Origin: Suttonella ornithocola
GTDB lineage: Bacteria; Pseudomonadota; Gammaproteobacteria; Cardiobacteriales; Cardiobacteriaceae
Assembly (NCBI RefSeq): GCF_001889065.1
Contig: NZ_LWHB01000130.1
Coordinates: 1 to 21,712, forward strand
Length of the DNA stretch: 21,712 bases
Reading direction: 5' to 3'
Shown: piece after piece, positions 13,711 to 21,712 of the stretch
Layout: each line of letters starts with the position of its first letter
How positions within the stretch are numbered: position 1 is the stretch's first letter
Position numbers and translations under genes: made by a program
Notes under the pieces: model-generated
Seen by the model: the letters and a program-made list of their open reading frames with translations, nothing else
Databases searched by the model: none
What the model was told of the DNA's origin: nothing

Positions 13711-14452
13711 ATTTATCTATTGATTTTAAATCCAATTTAAACAACTCCTGTATTGTTTTCCATTCTTTATCTTCTGGCAGGCAAGTAAAGCTCATTTTTT
13801 CTTCCGTTATAGGATGACAAAATGAAAGTTTTGTCGCATGTAAAAGTAATCTTTTGATATCTAAATGATTTAAAAAAGCTTTATTTTGTCTTAAATCACC
13901 ATAAGCCGTATCCCCAATAATTGGATGAAATATATGCTTTAGATGTCGTCTTAGCTGATGTTTCCGCCCTGTATGTGGAATAAGTTCAACTAGCGTATAT
14001 CGAGAAGTCTCATATCTAGTACAAGCAGCAAAAGGCAATTCTACTTTGGCTATTGGGAAAACATCTGTAATAGCAGTTTTAGGTAATTTCTGATGATTAG
14101 CTTTTTGATCAGCAATTGGATCAAAATTCATACTTAATGGATAGTTAATCTGTTGACTATCTAACCATCCGCGAACAACTGCTAAATATGTTTTCTCTAC
14201 TAGTTTTTGATCAAACTGAACTTTTAATTTTCTAGCAGATACTTCATTTAAAGCAAAAATAATAATGCCAGAAGTCGGGCGATCAAGCCGATGAACAGGA
14301 TAAACGTATTGCCCAATTTGATCACGCAATGTTTGTAACAAAAATATTGTTTCTTGAGAATCAATAAGACTACGATGAACTAACATCACAGCCGGTTTAT
14401 TAACAATAACGATATTTTCATCTTGATAGAGAATTTCTATCAAATTAGACAT
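13709..14452 (-). CDS. truC: tRNA pseudouridine(65) synthase TruC
   Basis: This 247-residue RluA-family enzyme has the TruC hallmark HRLDRPTSGIIIF, with catalytic Asp57, rather than the RluA/RluD HRLDxxTSG forms. The start EILYQDENIVIVNKP, LVHRS and the late LIPHTGRKHQLRRHLKHI and HPIIGDTAYGDLRQN blocks match E. coli TruC nearly position by position. TruC makes pseudouridine at position 65 of certain tRNAs. Its ATG lies inside the end of the O-antigen-ligase-like gene (13-base overlap), so it is the last gene of that run. There is no S4 domain, as expected. Confidence 0.93.
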   Translation of the reverse strand: MSNLIEILYQDENIVIVNKPAVMLVHRSLIDSQETIFLLQTLRDQIGQYVYPVHRLDRPTSGIIIFALNEVSARKLKVQFDQKLVEKTYLAVVRGWLDSQQINYPLSMNFDPIADQKANHQKLPKTAITDVFPIAKVELPFAACTRYETSRYTLVELIPHTGRKHQLRRHLKHIFHPIIGDTAYGDLRQNKAFLNHLDIKRLLLHATKLSFCHPITEEKMSFTCLPEDKEWKTIQELFKLDLKSIDK

Positions 14453-15693
14453 AACCCAGCTGCTTTAATGGTTTTCTTACCGATTTCTGTCATACACCAC
14501 GCTTGCAATATAATATAAAAAGTAGTTGCAATATTATGTCCCAAAAAAGCATTTGTCATTGAACCAATCATAAAAGCTAAGGTGATAGCAATACCAGTCC
14601 AAGCTGCCATTCGTTGAATTGAATTCAAATAACAATAACGTAGCTTGCAAATATAGTGAACTAAAGGATAAAGGTAAAAAACAACTAAAATGATAAAACC
14701 AACTAGACCATAACGAACTAATGTATCAATAAAATCATTATGCAGATGAGCAAATAATCCTACGGAAGAATCACAAGTACCTATTTGTGAAAGTCTAATT
14801 TTTTCATTAAGTAGTCCCGGATCTCCCCACCCTAACCAAGGACGATGAGGCCACATTTCAACTAAGCCACAACGCCACATTTCTAAACGTTGCCCTTGAG
14901 ATGTCGCAATATGCCCCTGTTGATAGTGTGTTAAATCATGAAAAACACCTTGAATCCGCGCTGCAACACCTGTTTGTGGAATTAAATAAAATACAATGAC
15001 AACTAAACAAACGGTTAAAAATATCACAAATATTGTTCGCCAACGATGATTCGTTTCAACCGCAATACTATATAAGGCAAGCATCACTGGTAGCATAATC
15101 CAACTTCCTCGCCCACCTGCTAAGAATGCAGCCCCTATTCCACAAAGAGCACCACCTAATGCTATCCACCATAAACGACTATATTTGGTGTAAGCTAAAG
15201 TAGCAAAACCGCTTAGAATAGCCATAATCATTGCAATATTAGAAAATTGAATATGATGCTGATAGCCGTAATCATTTGCTGATGGCAAATTTAACCAAAA
15301 TCTTGGATAAAAAACGACAAGAAATGCACTAATACATCCCAACACAATCCCCGATAGATAGACTGTTTGAGAAAATCGCCAACGAGATAAACCAATTACT
15401 ATAATAATGGACAGCAAATATCGACTAAGCTCATCATATTCTTTTAATGGTTGGTGAATAACTAATCGCACAGCAATCATCGCGGATGAAAAAATTAGTA
15501 GTACAGCTATCCAGCGACGCGCAGAATAAGATAAAGGTTCTGCCTTTTTTTCTAACCATAAACTAGCTATGCCAGTTAATAATAAAAGCCCTGCGCCAAT
15601 TCCATACCCACTTTTAAGAATAAAACAAGCCGAAAATAAACAAATCCAACCAATACTATTAAAAAAAATACCGTACTTTTTTATTCTATTCAT
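14440..15693 (-). CDS. O-antigen ligase/polymerase-family membrane protein
   Basis: This is a 417-residue polytopic inner-membrane protein with about ten or more hydrophobic segments. A large periplasmic loop at about 265-340 includes QGQRLEMWRCGLVEMWPHRP and HLHNDFIDTLVRYGLVG. The latter fits H[NSQ]x9GxxG, the WaaL-type ligase signature, and AGGRGSW precedes it as in the Wzy_C (O-antigen ligase) family. Such proteins join O-antigen to lipid A-core, or glycans to proteins; the substrate is uncertain. Its start overlaps the msrAB stop by 8 bases and its end overlaps truC by 13 bases. No other glycan gene is nearby, so it may act with a locus elsewhere. Confidence 0.85.
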   Translation of the reverse strand: MNRIKKYGIFFNSIGWICLFSACFILKSGYGIGAGLLLLTGIASLWLEKKAEPLSYSARRWIAVLLIFSSAMIAVRLVIHQPLKEYDELSRYLLSIIIVIGLSRWRFSQTVYLSGIVLGCISAFLVVFYPRFWLNLPSANDYGYQHHIQFSNIAMIMAILSGFATLAYTKYSRLWWIALGGALCGIGAAFLAGGRGSWIMLPVMLALYSIAVETNHRWRTIFVIFLTVCLVVIVFYLIPQTGVAARIQGVFHDLTHYQQGHIATSQGQRLEMWRCGLVEMWPHRPWLGWGDPGLLNEKIRLSQIGTCDSSVGLFAHLHNDFIDTLVRYGLVGFIILVVFYLYPLVHYICKLRYCYLNSIQRMAAWTGIAITLAFMIGSMTNAFLGHNIATTFYIILQAWCMTEIGKKTIKAAGLCLI

Positions 15694-16672
15694 CAGGATG
15701 TTCTACTAAATGTTTTAGATGCCCGTAACCTTCTTTATCCATATCTGATAATGAAATAAACCGTAAGGCTGCGCCGTTAATGCAATAACGAAGTCCACCT
15801 AATGCTTCTGGACCATCGAAAAATACATGCCCTAAATGAGAATCCGCTAATTGGCTTCTGACTTCTGTACGAACTCTTGATAATGATGTATCTTCATGCT
15901 CTGTTAATACCGATTTTGATATCGGTCGACTAAAACTCGGCCAACCACAGCCTGCATCAAATTTATTTGCGGAACTAAATAAGGGCTCGCCACTCACAAT
16001 ATCGACATAAATACCGGGAGAAAATAATTGGTCATACTCGCTACTAAATGGCTTTTCTGTGGCATTTTTTTGCGTCACTTCATAAGCCAGCGGAGAAAGC
16101 GTTTGTTTTAAAATCGCTTCATTAGGCTTTTGATAAGCTTGCTCAGCTTGCTGAATAATTGTTTGTTCTTCCGAAGTAAGCGGTTGTCGTGCAATATTTA
16201 AATTAACATGACAATAGCCATTCGGATTTTTCTCTAAATACTTTTGATGATAGCTTTCAGCCGAATAGAAATTTTCTAACACCTTATTTTCAACAACCAT
16301 GGGCAAAGCGTGCTTTTTTTGCTCAAAAGATAAGACTTTCTCAATAATTTGCGCATCAGCTAAGTCAATAAAGTAAACACCTGTACGATATTGCGTACCA
16401 GTATCATGTCCTTGACGATTTAAACTGGTTGGGTCAATGATACGAAGATAATGCTGTAAGAGCTCAGATAATGAAATCTTCTCTGCATCATAGTGTAATA
16501 ATAAAGTTTCGGCAGCGCCAGTTTCACCTGTGCAAACGGCTTCATAGCTAGGATTGGGTACTTGGCTATTGGCATAGCCTACTTGAGTTTCTAATACACC
16601 ATTTAATTGGTCAAAATATCCTTGCATGCCCCAAAAGCAACCACCCGCTAGATAAATGATTTTTTCTTTCAT
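15686..16672 (-). CDS. msrAB: Fused peptide-methionine sulfoxide reductase MsrA-MsrB
   Basis: A 328-residue cytoplasmic fusion repairs both stereoisomers of oxidised methionine. Residues 1-160 are MsrA with the catalytic Cys12 in GGCFWGMQGYF and the GTQYRTGVYF block. Residues 195-328 are MsrB with SGEPLFSS, GCGWPSF (Cys242, possible resolving Cys), RVRTEVRSQLADSHLGHVF and the catalytic Cys297 in RYCINGAALRF. The zinc-binding CxxC pairs of many MsrB proteins are absent. Unlike the neisserial PilB there is no signal peptide or thioredoxin-like domain, so it should act in the cytoplasm. GAGGAAAAT lies just before the ATG, and the dnaE stop is 7 bases upstream. Confidence 0.94.
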   Translation of the reverse strand: MKEKIIYLAGGCFWGMQGYFDQLNGVLETQVGYANSQVPNPSYEAVCTGETGAAETLLLHYDAEKISLSELLQHYLRIIDPTSLNRQGHDTGTQYRTGVYFIDLADAQIIEKVLSFEQKKHALPMVVENKVLENFYSAESYHQKYLEKNPNGYCHVNLNIARQPLTSEEQTIIQQAEQAYQKPNEAILKQTLSPLAYEVTQKNATEKPFSSEYDQLFSPGIYVDIVSGEPLFSSANKFDAGCGWPSFSRPISKSVLTEHEDTSLSRVRTEVRSQLADSHLGHVFFDGPEALGGLRYCINGAALRFISLSDMDKEGYGHLKHLVEHPDE

Positions 16673-16679
16673 ATTTTCC

Positions 16680-19600
16680 TCAATATAATAAATTTACAGA
16701 TTGATGCCCAAAGGTTTGCCGTAAATCTCGAAGACTTTTTTCATCTAAGCGATAATGCCCGCCCAACGTCATTTTGCCAGCACTCTGAATATCTTGACAT
16801 TGAAGATGCAAATAAATCGCCACTCCTCTTTCTACTTGCCGTAAATTTTGCAATAACTGGAGCGTTTCGTGTGTAATATGAGAGTCTTTTGCACGAATAC
16901 TAATGCCTCTCGCGCGATGATACTGTTCTTCTTCTAAATTATAAATGGATTCGGCAGTTAACTGCCATTCCTGCTTATAAAAAGAATATTCTGCTTTAGC
17001 TTCAATAAGTAGCAGCGTCTCTTCTCCCTTATCGCTTTCTAATAAAGTTTTCGCTTGTTCCAGCAATTCTGAAAAAATCGTGACCTCCATTCGCCCAGAG
17101 CGATCATCTAACATTAGAAACGCCATTTTTTTATTTTGCTTTGTTAAAATCGTCCGCAAATCCACCATCAAGCCACCAACGACGACTTTTCGCCCTTCTC
17201 CGCGCTTTCTAGGTACTTCCCACTGTAACATACTTTCTTGCAATTCAGCTAAAGTCTGCCCACAAATAGCCGATAGAACGCTACGTACACTATTCACTGG
17301 GTGATCCGTTAAATACATGCCAAACGCTTCTTTTTCGCGCATTAACTTTTCTTTTTGCGACCACCTTTGATGACTATCTATCTTAAGCATCGCCTCATCT
17401 GCTTGGCTAGCATCTTCACTTAGCAAGCCAAACATATCTGCCTGTTTAGAACTTTTAATCTTATGATGCTGGTTGGCTAATTCTATCGCTTTTGGTAGTG
17501 CTGCCATTAACGCCCCGCGATTCGCCTCAATTTGATCGAATGCTCCAGCAGCAATTAACATCTCAAGATTATTTTTATTTATTTTTTTCAAATCTAAGCG
17601 ACGGCATAAATCTAGCATCGAAGTATAGGGACCATTTTGCTCGCGCTCTGCTAAAAGCTGCCCAACCGCTGCATGTCCCACACCTTTTACTGCTCCTAAA
17701 CCATAGACAATCTCACCTGCAGCATTAACCGTAAACTCATAAGCAGAAGCATTTACGCAAGGTGGACGAATCGTTAATCCCATATCTAACGCCTCATCCA
17801 CCATTGGAACAACCTTATCAATCTTATCTAAATCCGATGAAAGCACTGCTGCCATTAACTCCGCAGGATAATGTGCTTTAAGCCAAGCCGTATGATAGGA
17901 CAATAAAGCATACGCTGCGGAATGCGATTTGTTAAATCCATATTCAGCAAATTTAGCCATTAAATCAAAAATATCATTGGCAACTTGCGGCTCAACACCA
18001 CCAGCAACCGCACGCTCGACAAAAATTGCTTTTTGCTCGACCATTACTTCTGCTTTTTTCTTACCCATTGCCCGACGTAACAAATCCGCTTCGCCCAAGC
18101 TATAATTTGCCAACACTTGCGCAACCTGCATGACCTGCTCTTGATAAACCATTACGCCATAAGTATTTTCTAAAATCGGCGCTAATGCAGGATGTGGATA
18201 ACTCACTTCTGCCAAACCATGTTTACGATTGATAAAATCATCTACCATTCCTGAGCCTAAAGGACCGGGACGGAACAAAGCCACTAAAGCAATAATATCC
18301 TCAAAATTATCAGGTTGAAGCTTTTTAATTAAGCCTTTCATTCCAGATGATTCTAATTGGAAAACAGCGCTGGTCTTAGTAGATTTTAATAAATCAAACG
18401 TTACCTTATCATCTAGTGGGATTTCCCTCATAATAAGAGGAGGTTTTCCTTCTCGCGCGCGACTACGATTAACATTTGCCAATGCCCAATCAATCACAGT
18501 TAAAGTGCGTAAGCCCAAGAAGTCAAATTTAACTAACCCTGCTGCTTCTATATCATCTTTATCAAATTGAGTAACTAAACCAGAACCTGCACTTTCACAA
18601 TATAATGCAGAAAAATCGGTTAATCGTGTTGGGGCAATAACCACCCCACCCGCATGTTTACCAACATTACGCGCTAATCCCTCTAGTTGTAAAGCAATAT
18701 CAATTAAAGTTTTCGTTTCTTCATCGCTCTCATAAGCTTGAAGCAAATCTTCAGAAAAAAATTCAGGCTTGGATTTTGACTTTTCTGTCCGCCCCAAAGC
18801 ATCTGAAAGCGTTACTCCTAATGCTTTTGGCACCAATTTTGAAATGCGATCACACACAGGATACGGCAACCCCATGACCCGCCCTACATCTCGAATAACC
18901 GCCTTAGCTGCCATAGTTCCATGCGTAGCAATTTGAGAGACTTTTTCGTGACCGTATTTATCAGCCACATAACGAATAACCTTATCACGCTTTTCCATGC
19001 AAAAATCTACATCAAAATCTGGCATAGAAACCCGCTCTGGATTTAAAAAACGTTCAAAAAGTAAATCATAGGCTAAAGGATCTAAATCCGTAATTTCCAA
19101 TGCAAAAGCGACTAAAGACCCAGCACCTGACCCTCTTCCCGGTCCTACTGGTACATCATTATCTTTTGCCCATTGAATAAAATCCGCAACAATCAAGAAA
19201 TAACCGGGGAAACCCATTTGGTTAATCACACCAAGCTCAATTTTTAAACGTTCTCGGTATTCTGGTGCTTTTTCTAAGCGTTCTTCTTCATTAGGAAATA
19301 ACTCTATTAAGCGTTGTTCTAAGCCTTTTTCAGATTCAGAAACCAAATATTGCTCAATAGCAACGCCTTCTGGTAAAGGAAAATCGGGTAAATAATTATT
19401 GCCAATATCTAAAGTAACATTACAACGCATAGCAACTGTCTTGGCATTCTCCAATAAAATAGGGGCATCAGAAAATACTTCGGCTAACTCTGCTTGAGAA
19501 CGTAGATAATGATTTTCGGTATAGCGCTTTGGGCGCGTCGGATCGTCCATTACCCGTCCGCTTGAAATACAAACTCGCGCTTCGTGAACATCATATTGTG

Positions 19601-20198
19601 AAGCCGTAGAAAAACAGGCTAGATTGGTTGCAAGGGCAGCAATGCCTAATTGCGCGCCTATCTTTTGGCAAACTTCTATATACGTCTGCTCATGTGGTAC
19701 ACCGTGTCGAGCAATTTGTAAATAGAATCTATCTTTAAAAATACTTTGCCAATGTTTTGCATATTCAAAAGCCGCTTCGTTATCTCCGCTGATAACCGCT
19801 GATGCAATATCGCCTTCCATAGCGCCAGATAAAGCAATCAATCCTTCACATTGCGTTTCTGTTAAACGCTCTTGATTAACCGCTAATTCTCCGGGAAGCT
19901 GATCATATTCATAAGCGAAACTGACTAACTCATTTAATCGCTTAAAGCCCTCAGCATTCATTGCTAATAAGACTAACTGATGAATTGAACCATCCTTCCT
20001 GCGAATAGACAAATCACAGCCAAGAATCGGTTTAATACCCGCTGCTCGTGCTTTTTTATAAAACTTTAACAATCCATAAGTATTATTCTTATCAGTGAGT
20101 GCAAGACTCTCTAAACCCTCATTTTTAGCATAGGCAACAATATCACCAACGCGTAAAATACTATCTATTAGCGAATATTCGCTATGAATATGTAACAT
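16680..20198 (-). CDS. dnaE: DNA polymerase III alpha subunit DnaE
   Basis: This 1172-residue replicative polymerase of the C family (E. coli 1160) starts with the PHP domain (LHIHSEYSLIDS). The palm has GPGRGSGAG and the catalytic aspartates in PDFDVDFC (Asp396, Asp398); the third is expected in LVKFDFLGLRTL. The helix-hairpin-helix and the OB fold (VVVGGLMVDLRTI, near 1000) follow. It extends DNA within the holoenzyme. The start lacks the few residues (MSEPRF) that precede the PHP His in E. coli; an in-frame stop 15-20 bases upstream and no other start codon support ATG 20198. It lies 16 bases after rnhB, as in the lpxB-rnhB-dnaE order of E. coli. The ribosome site is weak (AAGG, 13 bases off). 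Confidence 0.98.
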   Translation of the reverse strand: MLHIHSEYSLIDSILRVGDIVAYAKNEGLESLALTDKNNTYGLLKFYKKARAAGIKPILGCDLSIRRKDGSIHQLVLLAMNAEGFKRLNELVSFAYEYDQLPGELAVNQERLTETQCEGLIALSGAMEGDIASAVISGDNEAAFEYAKHWQSIFKDRFYLQIARHGVPHEQTYIEVCQKIGAQLGIAALATNLACFSTASQYDVHEARVCISSGRVMDDPTRPKRYTENHYLRSQAELAEVFSDAPILLENAKTVAMRCNVTLDIGNNYLPDFPLPEGVAIEQYLVSESEKGLEQRLIELFPNEEERLEKAPEYRERLKIELGVINQMGFPGYFLIVADFIQWAKDNDVPVGPGRGSGAGSLVAFALEITDLDPLAYDLLFERFLNPERVSMPDFDVDFCMEKRDKVIRYVADKYGHEKVSQIATHGTMAAKAVIRDVGRVMGLPYPVCDRISKLVPKALGVTLSDALGRTEKSKSKPEFFSEDLLQAYESDEETKTLIDIALQLEGLARNVGKHAGGVVIAPTRLTDFSALYCESAGSGLVTQFDKDDIEAAGLVKFDFLGLRTLTVIDWALANVNRSRAREGKPPLIMREIPLDDKVTFDLLKSTKTSAVFQLESSGMKGLIKKLQPDNFEDIIALVALFRPGPLGSGMVDDFINRKHGLAEVSYPHPALAPILENTYGVMVYQEQVMQVAQVLANYSLGEADLLRRAMGKKKAEVMVEQKAIFVERAVAGGVEPQVANDIFDLMAKFAEYGFNKSHSAAYALLSYHTAWLKAHYPAELMAAVLSSDLDKIDKVVPMVDEALDMGLTIRPPCVNASAYEFTVNAAGEIVYGLGAVKGVGHAAVGQLLAEREQNGPYTSMLDLCRRLDLKKINKNNLEMLIAAGAFDQIEANRGALMAALPKAIELANQHHKIKSSKQADMFGLLSEDASQADEAMLKIDSHQRWSQKEKLMREKEAFGMYLTDHPVNSVRSVLSAICGQTLAELQESMLQWEVPRKRGEGRKVVVGGLMVDLRTILTKQNKKMAFLMLDDRSGRMEVTIFSELLEQAKTLLESDKGEETLLLIEAKAEYSFYKQEWQLTAESIYNLEEEQYHRARGISIRAKDSHITHETLQLLQNLRQVERGVAIYLHLQCQDIQSAGKMTLGGHYRLDEKSLRDLRQTFGHQSVNLLY

Positions 20199-20214
20199 TT
20201 TTCGTATTAACCTT

Positions 20215-20781
20215 TTATTTCAAGCATTGAGCAACAGGCGCATAACTTTTGCGATGAATCGGCAAAACACCGTGCGTTAACAAAGCATTACGATGTAAAA
20301 CTGTTCCATAACCTTTATGACGTGCAAAGCCATAAGCCGGATATTTTTTATCTAAATCAACTAACTGCCTATCTCTCGTTACTTTTGCAATAATAGAGGC
20401 AGCTGCAATCGCCGGTTCTAAACCATCTCCACCTATAATTGCTTTTGCTGATACGCCTAAACCTTTGGGAACGAAAGCACCGTCAATCCAAACTTCATCA
20501 GCTAAAAACGTTAAGCCGTTGATAGCAAGCGTCATCGCCGTTAACGTCGCTTGATGAATATTTAATTCATCAATCTCCTCTGGTGTCTGTTCTCCATAAC
20601 TCACCGAAAGTGCTTGCTCATAAATGCCGTCATATAAATAATCACGCTTTTTCGAAGATAACTTTTTACTATCAGTCAAACCCGGTAAATCATAATTGCT
20701 AGGCAAAATAACTGCAGCTGCAACCACATTCCCCGCCCAAGCACCACGCCCAGCTTCATCTACGCCAGCAATAATTTTCAT
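20215..20781 (-). CDS. rnhB: Ribonuclease HII
   Basis: This 188-residue cytoplasmic enzyme cuts RNA in RNA-DNA hybrids and single ribonucleotides in DNA. The active-site aspartate/glutamate pair is in GVDEAGRG (Asp8, Glu9), with Asp100 in VWIDGAF and Asp119 in IIGGDG; ASIIAKVTRD completes the family signature. After GRG the usual PLAG reads AWAG, a small difference in a conserved spot. The start overlaps the lpxB stop by 4 bases (ATGA). Length is normal. Confidence 0.96.
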   Translation of the reverse strand: MKIIAGVDEAGRGAWAGNVVAAAVILPSNYDLPGLTDSKKLSSKKRDYLYDGIYEQALSVSYGEQTPEEIDELNIHQATLTAMTLAINGLTFLADEVWIDGAFVPKGLGVSAKAIIGGDGLEPAIAAASIIAKVTRDRQLVDLDKKYPAYGFARHKGYGTVLHRNALLTHGVLPIHRKSYAPVAQCLK

Positions 20782-21712
20782 TTTTCCATTAACTCCGCAA
20801 TCGCCTGTGCAGCTTTCTCTGAAACTTGATTGGGAAGGCTGGCAGCAATTTGACGAAAAGCCGCAATTTGTTGCTGCCTACGTTCTAAATTTTGTAAAAG
20901 GTCTTGTGCATCTGTCGCCAGATTTTCCGCTGTGCAGGTCTCTTGAATCCATTCATTAACAATATCTTTACCTGCTAATAAATTAGGTAAACTAAACTGA
21001 TTGATTTTTAATAAACGCTTTGCAATTTTAGCCGTTAATGGATTAACCCGATAAGCCACCAACGATGGACGCTCTAATAAAGCCGCCTCTAAAGTAATCG
21101 TACCACTGGCTAATAATAAAACATCGCAAGCACTCATTAAAATAGCACTATCTTTCTCACTTAAAATAATCTCCTGCCTTGGCGGACAAGTCGATGAAAT
21201 AATCTCTGAAATCTGTTGCCGATGCGCCTCGGAGCTAATAGAAATCACCGCGCGCAAGTCAGGATTACGAACCTGCATTTGCATCATTGCGCGTAAAAAA
21301 ATAGGCAATAAACGTCCAATTTCACTACGACGAGAACCCGGAAATAATCCAATTAAAGGAATTTGTGCTTCCTGACGTTCAAAGCCTATTTGTTTACGTG
21401 CCACTTGCTGAGAGATTGGCTGCAAGCGATCACGCATTGGATGTCCAACGAAAATTGCCTTAACCTGATGTTGAGTGTAAATATCAACTTCAAATGGAAA
21501 CAAACACAGCATTAAATCAATCGCTTGCTTAATTTTGGTAATACGTTTTTCTTTCCAAGCCCATAAAGACGGACTAACATAATGCACCGTTTTAATGCCT
21601 TGTCTTTTTAAATTCGTGGCTATTCTTAAATTAAAATCTGGCGCATCTAAGCCAATAAAAATATCAGGCTTATCCTTTTGCCAATAACTTAATAAAAATT
21701 TTTTTAATCGAT
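20778..21712 (-). CDS. lpxB: Lipid-A-disaccharide synthase LpxB, 5' end outside the window
   Basis: About 310 C-terminal residues are visible and about 70 N-terminal ones lie beyond 21712. The enzyme joins UDP-diacylglucosamine and lipid X into the lipid A disaccharide at the inner membrane. KPDIFIGLDAPDFN and HYVSPSLWAWKEKR at the upstream end, GHPMRDRL, LFPGSRRSEIGRLLPIFLRA and LLLASGTITLEAALLERP are characteristic. The reading continues unbroken upstream of the GTG at 21587 to the window edge, so that GTG is not the start. It overlaps rnhB by 4 bases. lpxD-fabZ-lpxA would be expected further upstream by analogy with E. coli. Confidence 0.95.
   Translation of the reverse strand, partial: RLKKFLLSYWQKDKPDIFIGLDAPDFNLRIATNLKRQGIKTVHYVSPSLWAWKEKRITKIKQAIDLMLCLFPFEVDIYTQHQVKAIFVGHPMRDRLQPISQQVARKQIGFERQEAQIPLIGLFPGSRRSEIGRLLPIFLRAMMQMQVRNPDLRAVISISSEAHRQQISEIISSTCPPRQEIILSEKDSAILMSACDVLLLASGTITLEAALLERPSLVAYRVNPLTAKIAKRLLKINQFSLPNLLAGKDIVNEWIQETCTAENLATDAQDLLQNLERRQQQIAAFRQIAASLPNQVSEKAAQAIAELMEK

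Overview
The window reads as chromosome of an AT-rich gammaproteobacterium. Four things point there: the order lpxB-rnhB-dnaE, a TruC-type pseudouridine synthase, a long-chain (FldB-like) flavodoxin, and GlpT and NlpE homologues close to the enterobacterial proteins. The AT-rich composition, the cytoplasmic MsrA-MsrB fusion and the dense small IS-derived repeats would suit Cardiobacteriales or Moraxellaceae-like bacteria. That placement is inference; no rRNA or other decisive marker is present.

Bases 1-3300 (left, accessory-like): a frameshifted 3' end of an IS630-type transposase, a complete DAO-family FAD oxidoreductase, two small lipoproteins (one with an NlpE/CutF domain), and the broken 5' end of a DadA-like D-amino-acid dehydrogenase. 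The dadA remnant is cut off by a nest of non-autonomous insertion elements. An IS630-like MITE (TA target, TATAGC ends) carries an IS5-like MITE, which in turn carries a third element with a clean 8-bp target duplication.

Bases 3300-6320: glpT (glycerol-3-phosphate antiporter), then an AT-rich metallophosphoesterase gene standing between inverted copies of the same TATAGC MITE. One of those copies again holds the IS5-like MITE, and it abuts a further diverged copy.

Bases 6320-10350 (minus strand): a compact run HIT gene - argC - folD - flavodoxin with tiny gaps or overlaps. The HIT gene has a frameshift at an A9 tract. Upstream of it, behind its own terminator, lies an orphan AapJ-type amino-acid binding protein.

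Bases 10350-13710 (plus strand): a DeoR-family regulator followed by ptsH and ptsI, the general phosphotransferase components, with no crr and no sugar-specific EII gene in view. A long imperfect hairpin lies in the ptsH leader. ptsI is followed by another TATAGC-ended repeat and a strong terminator.

Bases 13709-21712 (minus strand): a tightly packed six-gene run lpxB (5' end outside the window) - rnhB - dnaE - msrAB - O-antigen-ligase-like gene - truC, running convergently into the ptsI terminator. It combines lipid A synthesis, replication and repair, oxidized-methionine repair, surface glycan ligation and tRNA modification.

I found no defence system, CRISPR array, tRNA or rRNA. The most unusual structure is the layered MITE nest and the gene decay around it. 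I do not see an obviously new multi-gene system.
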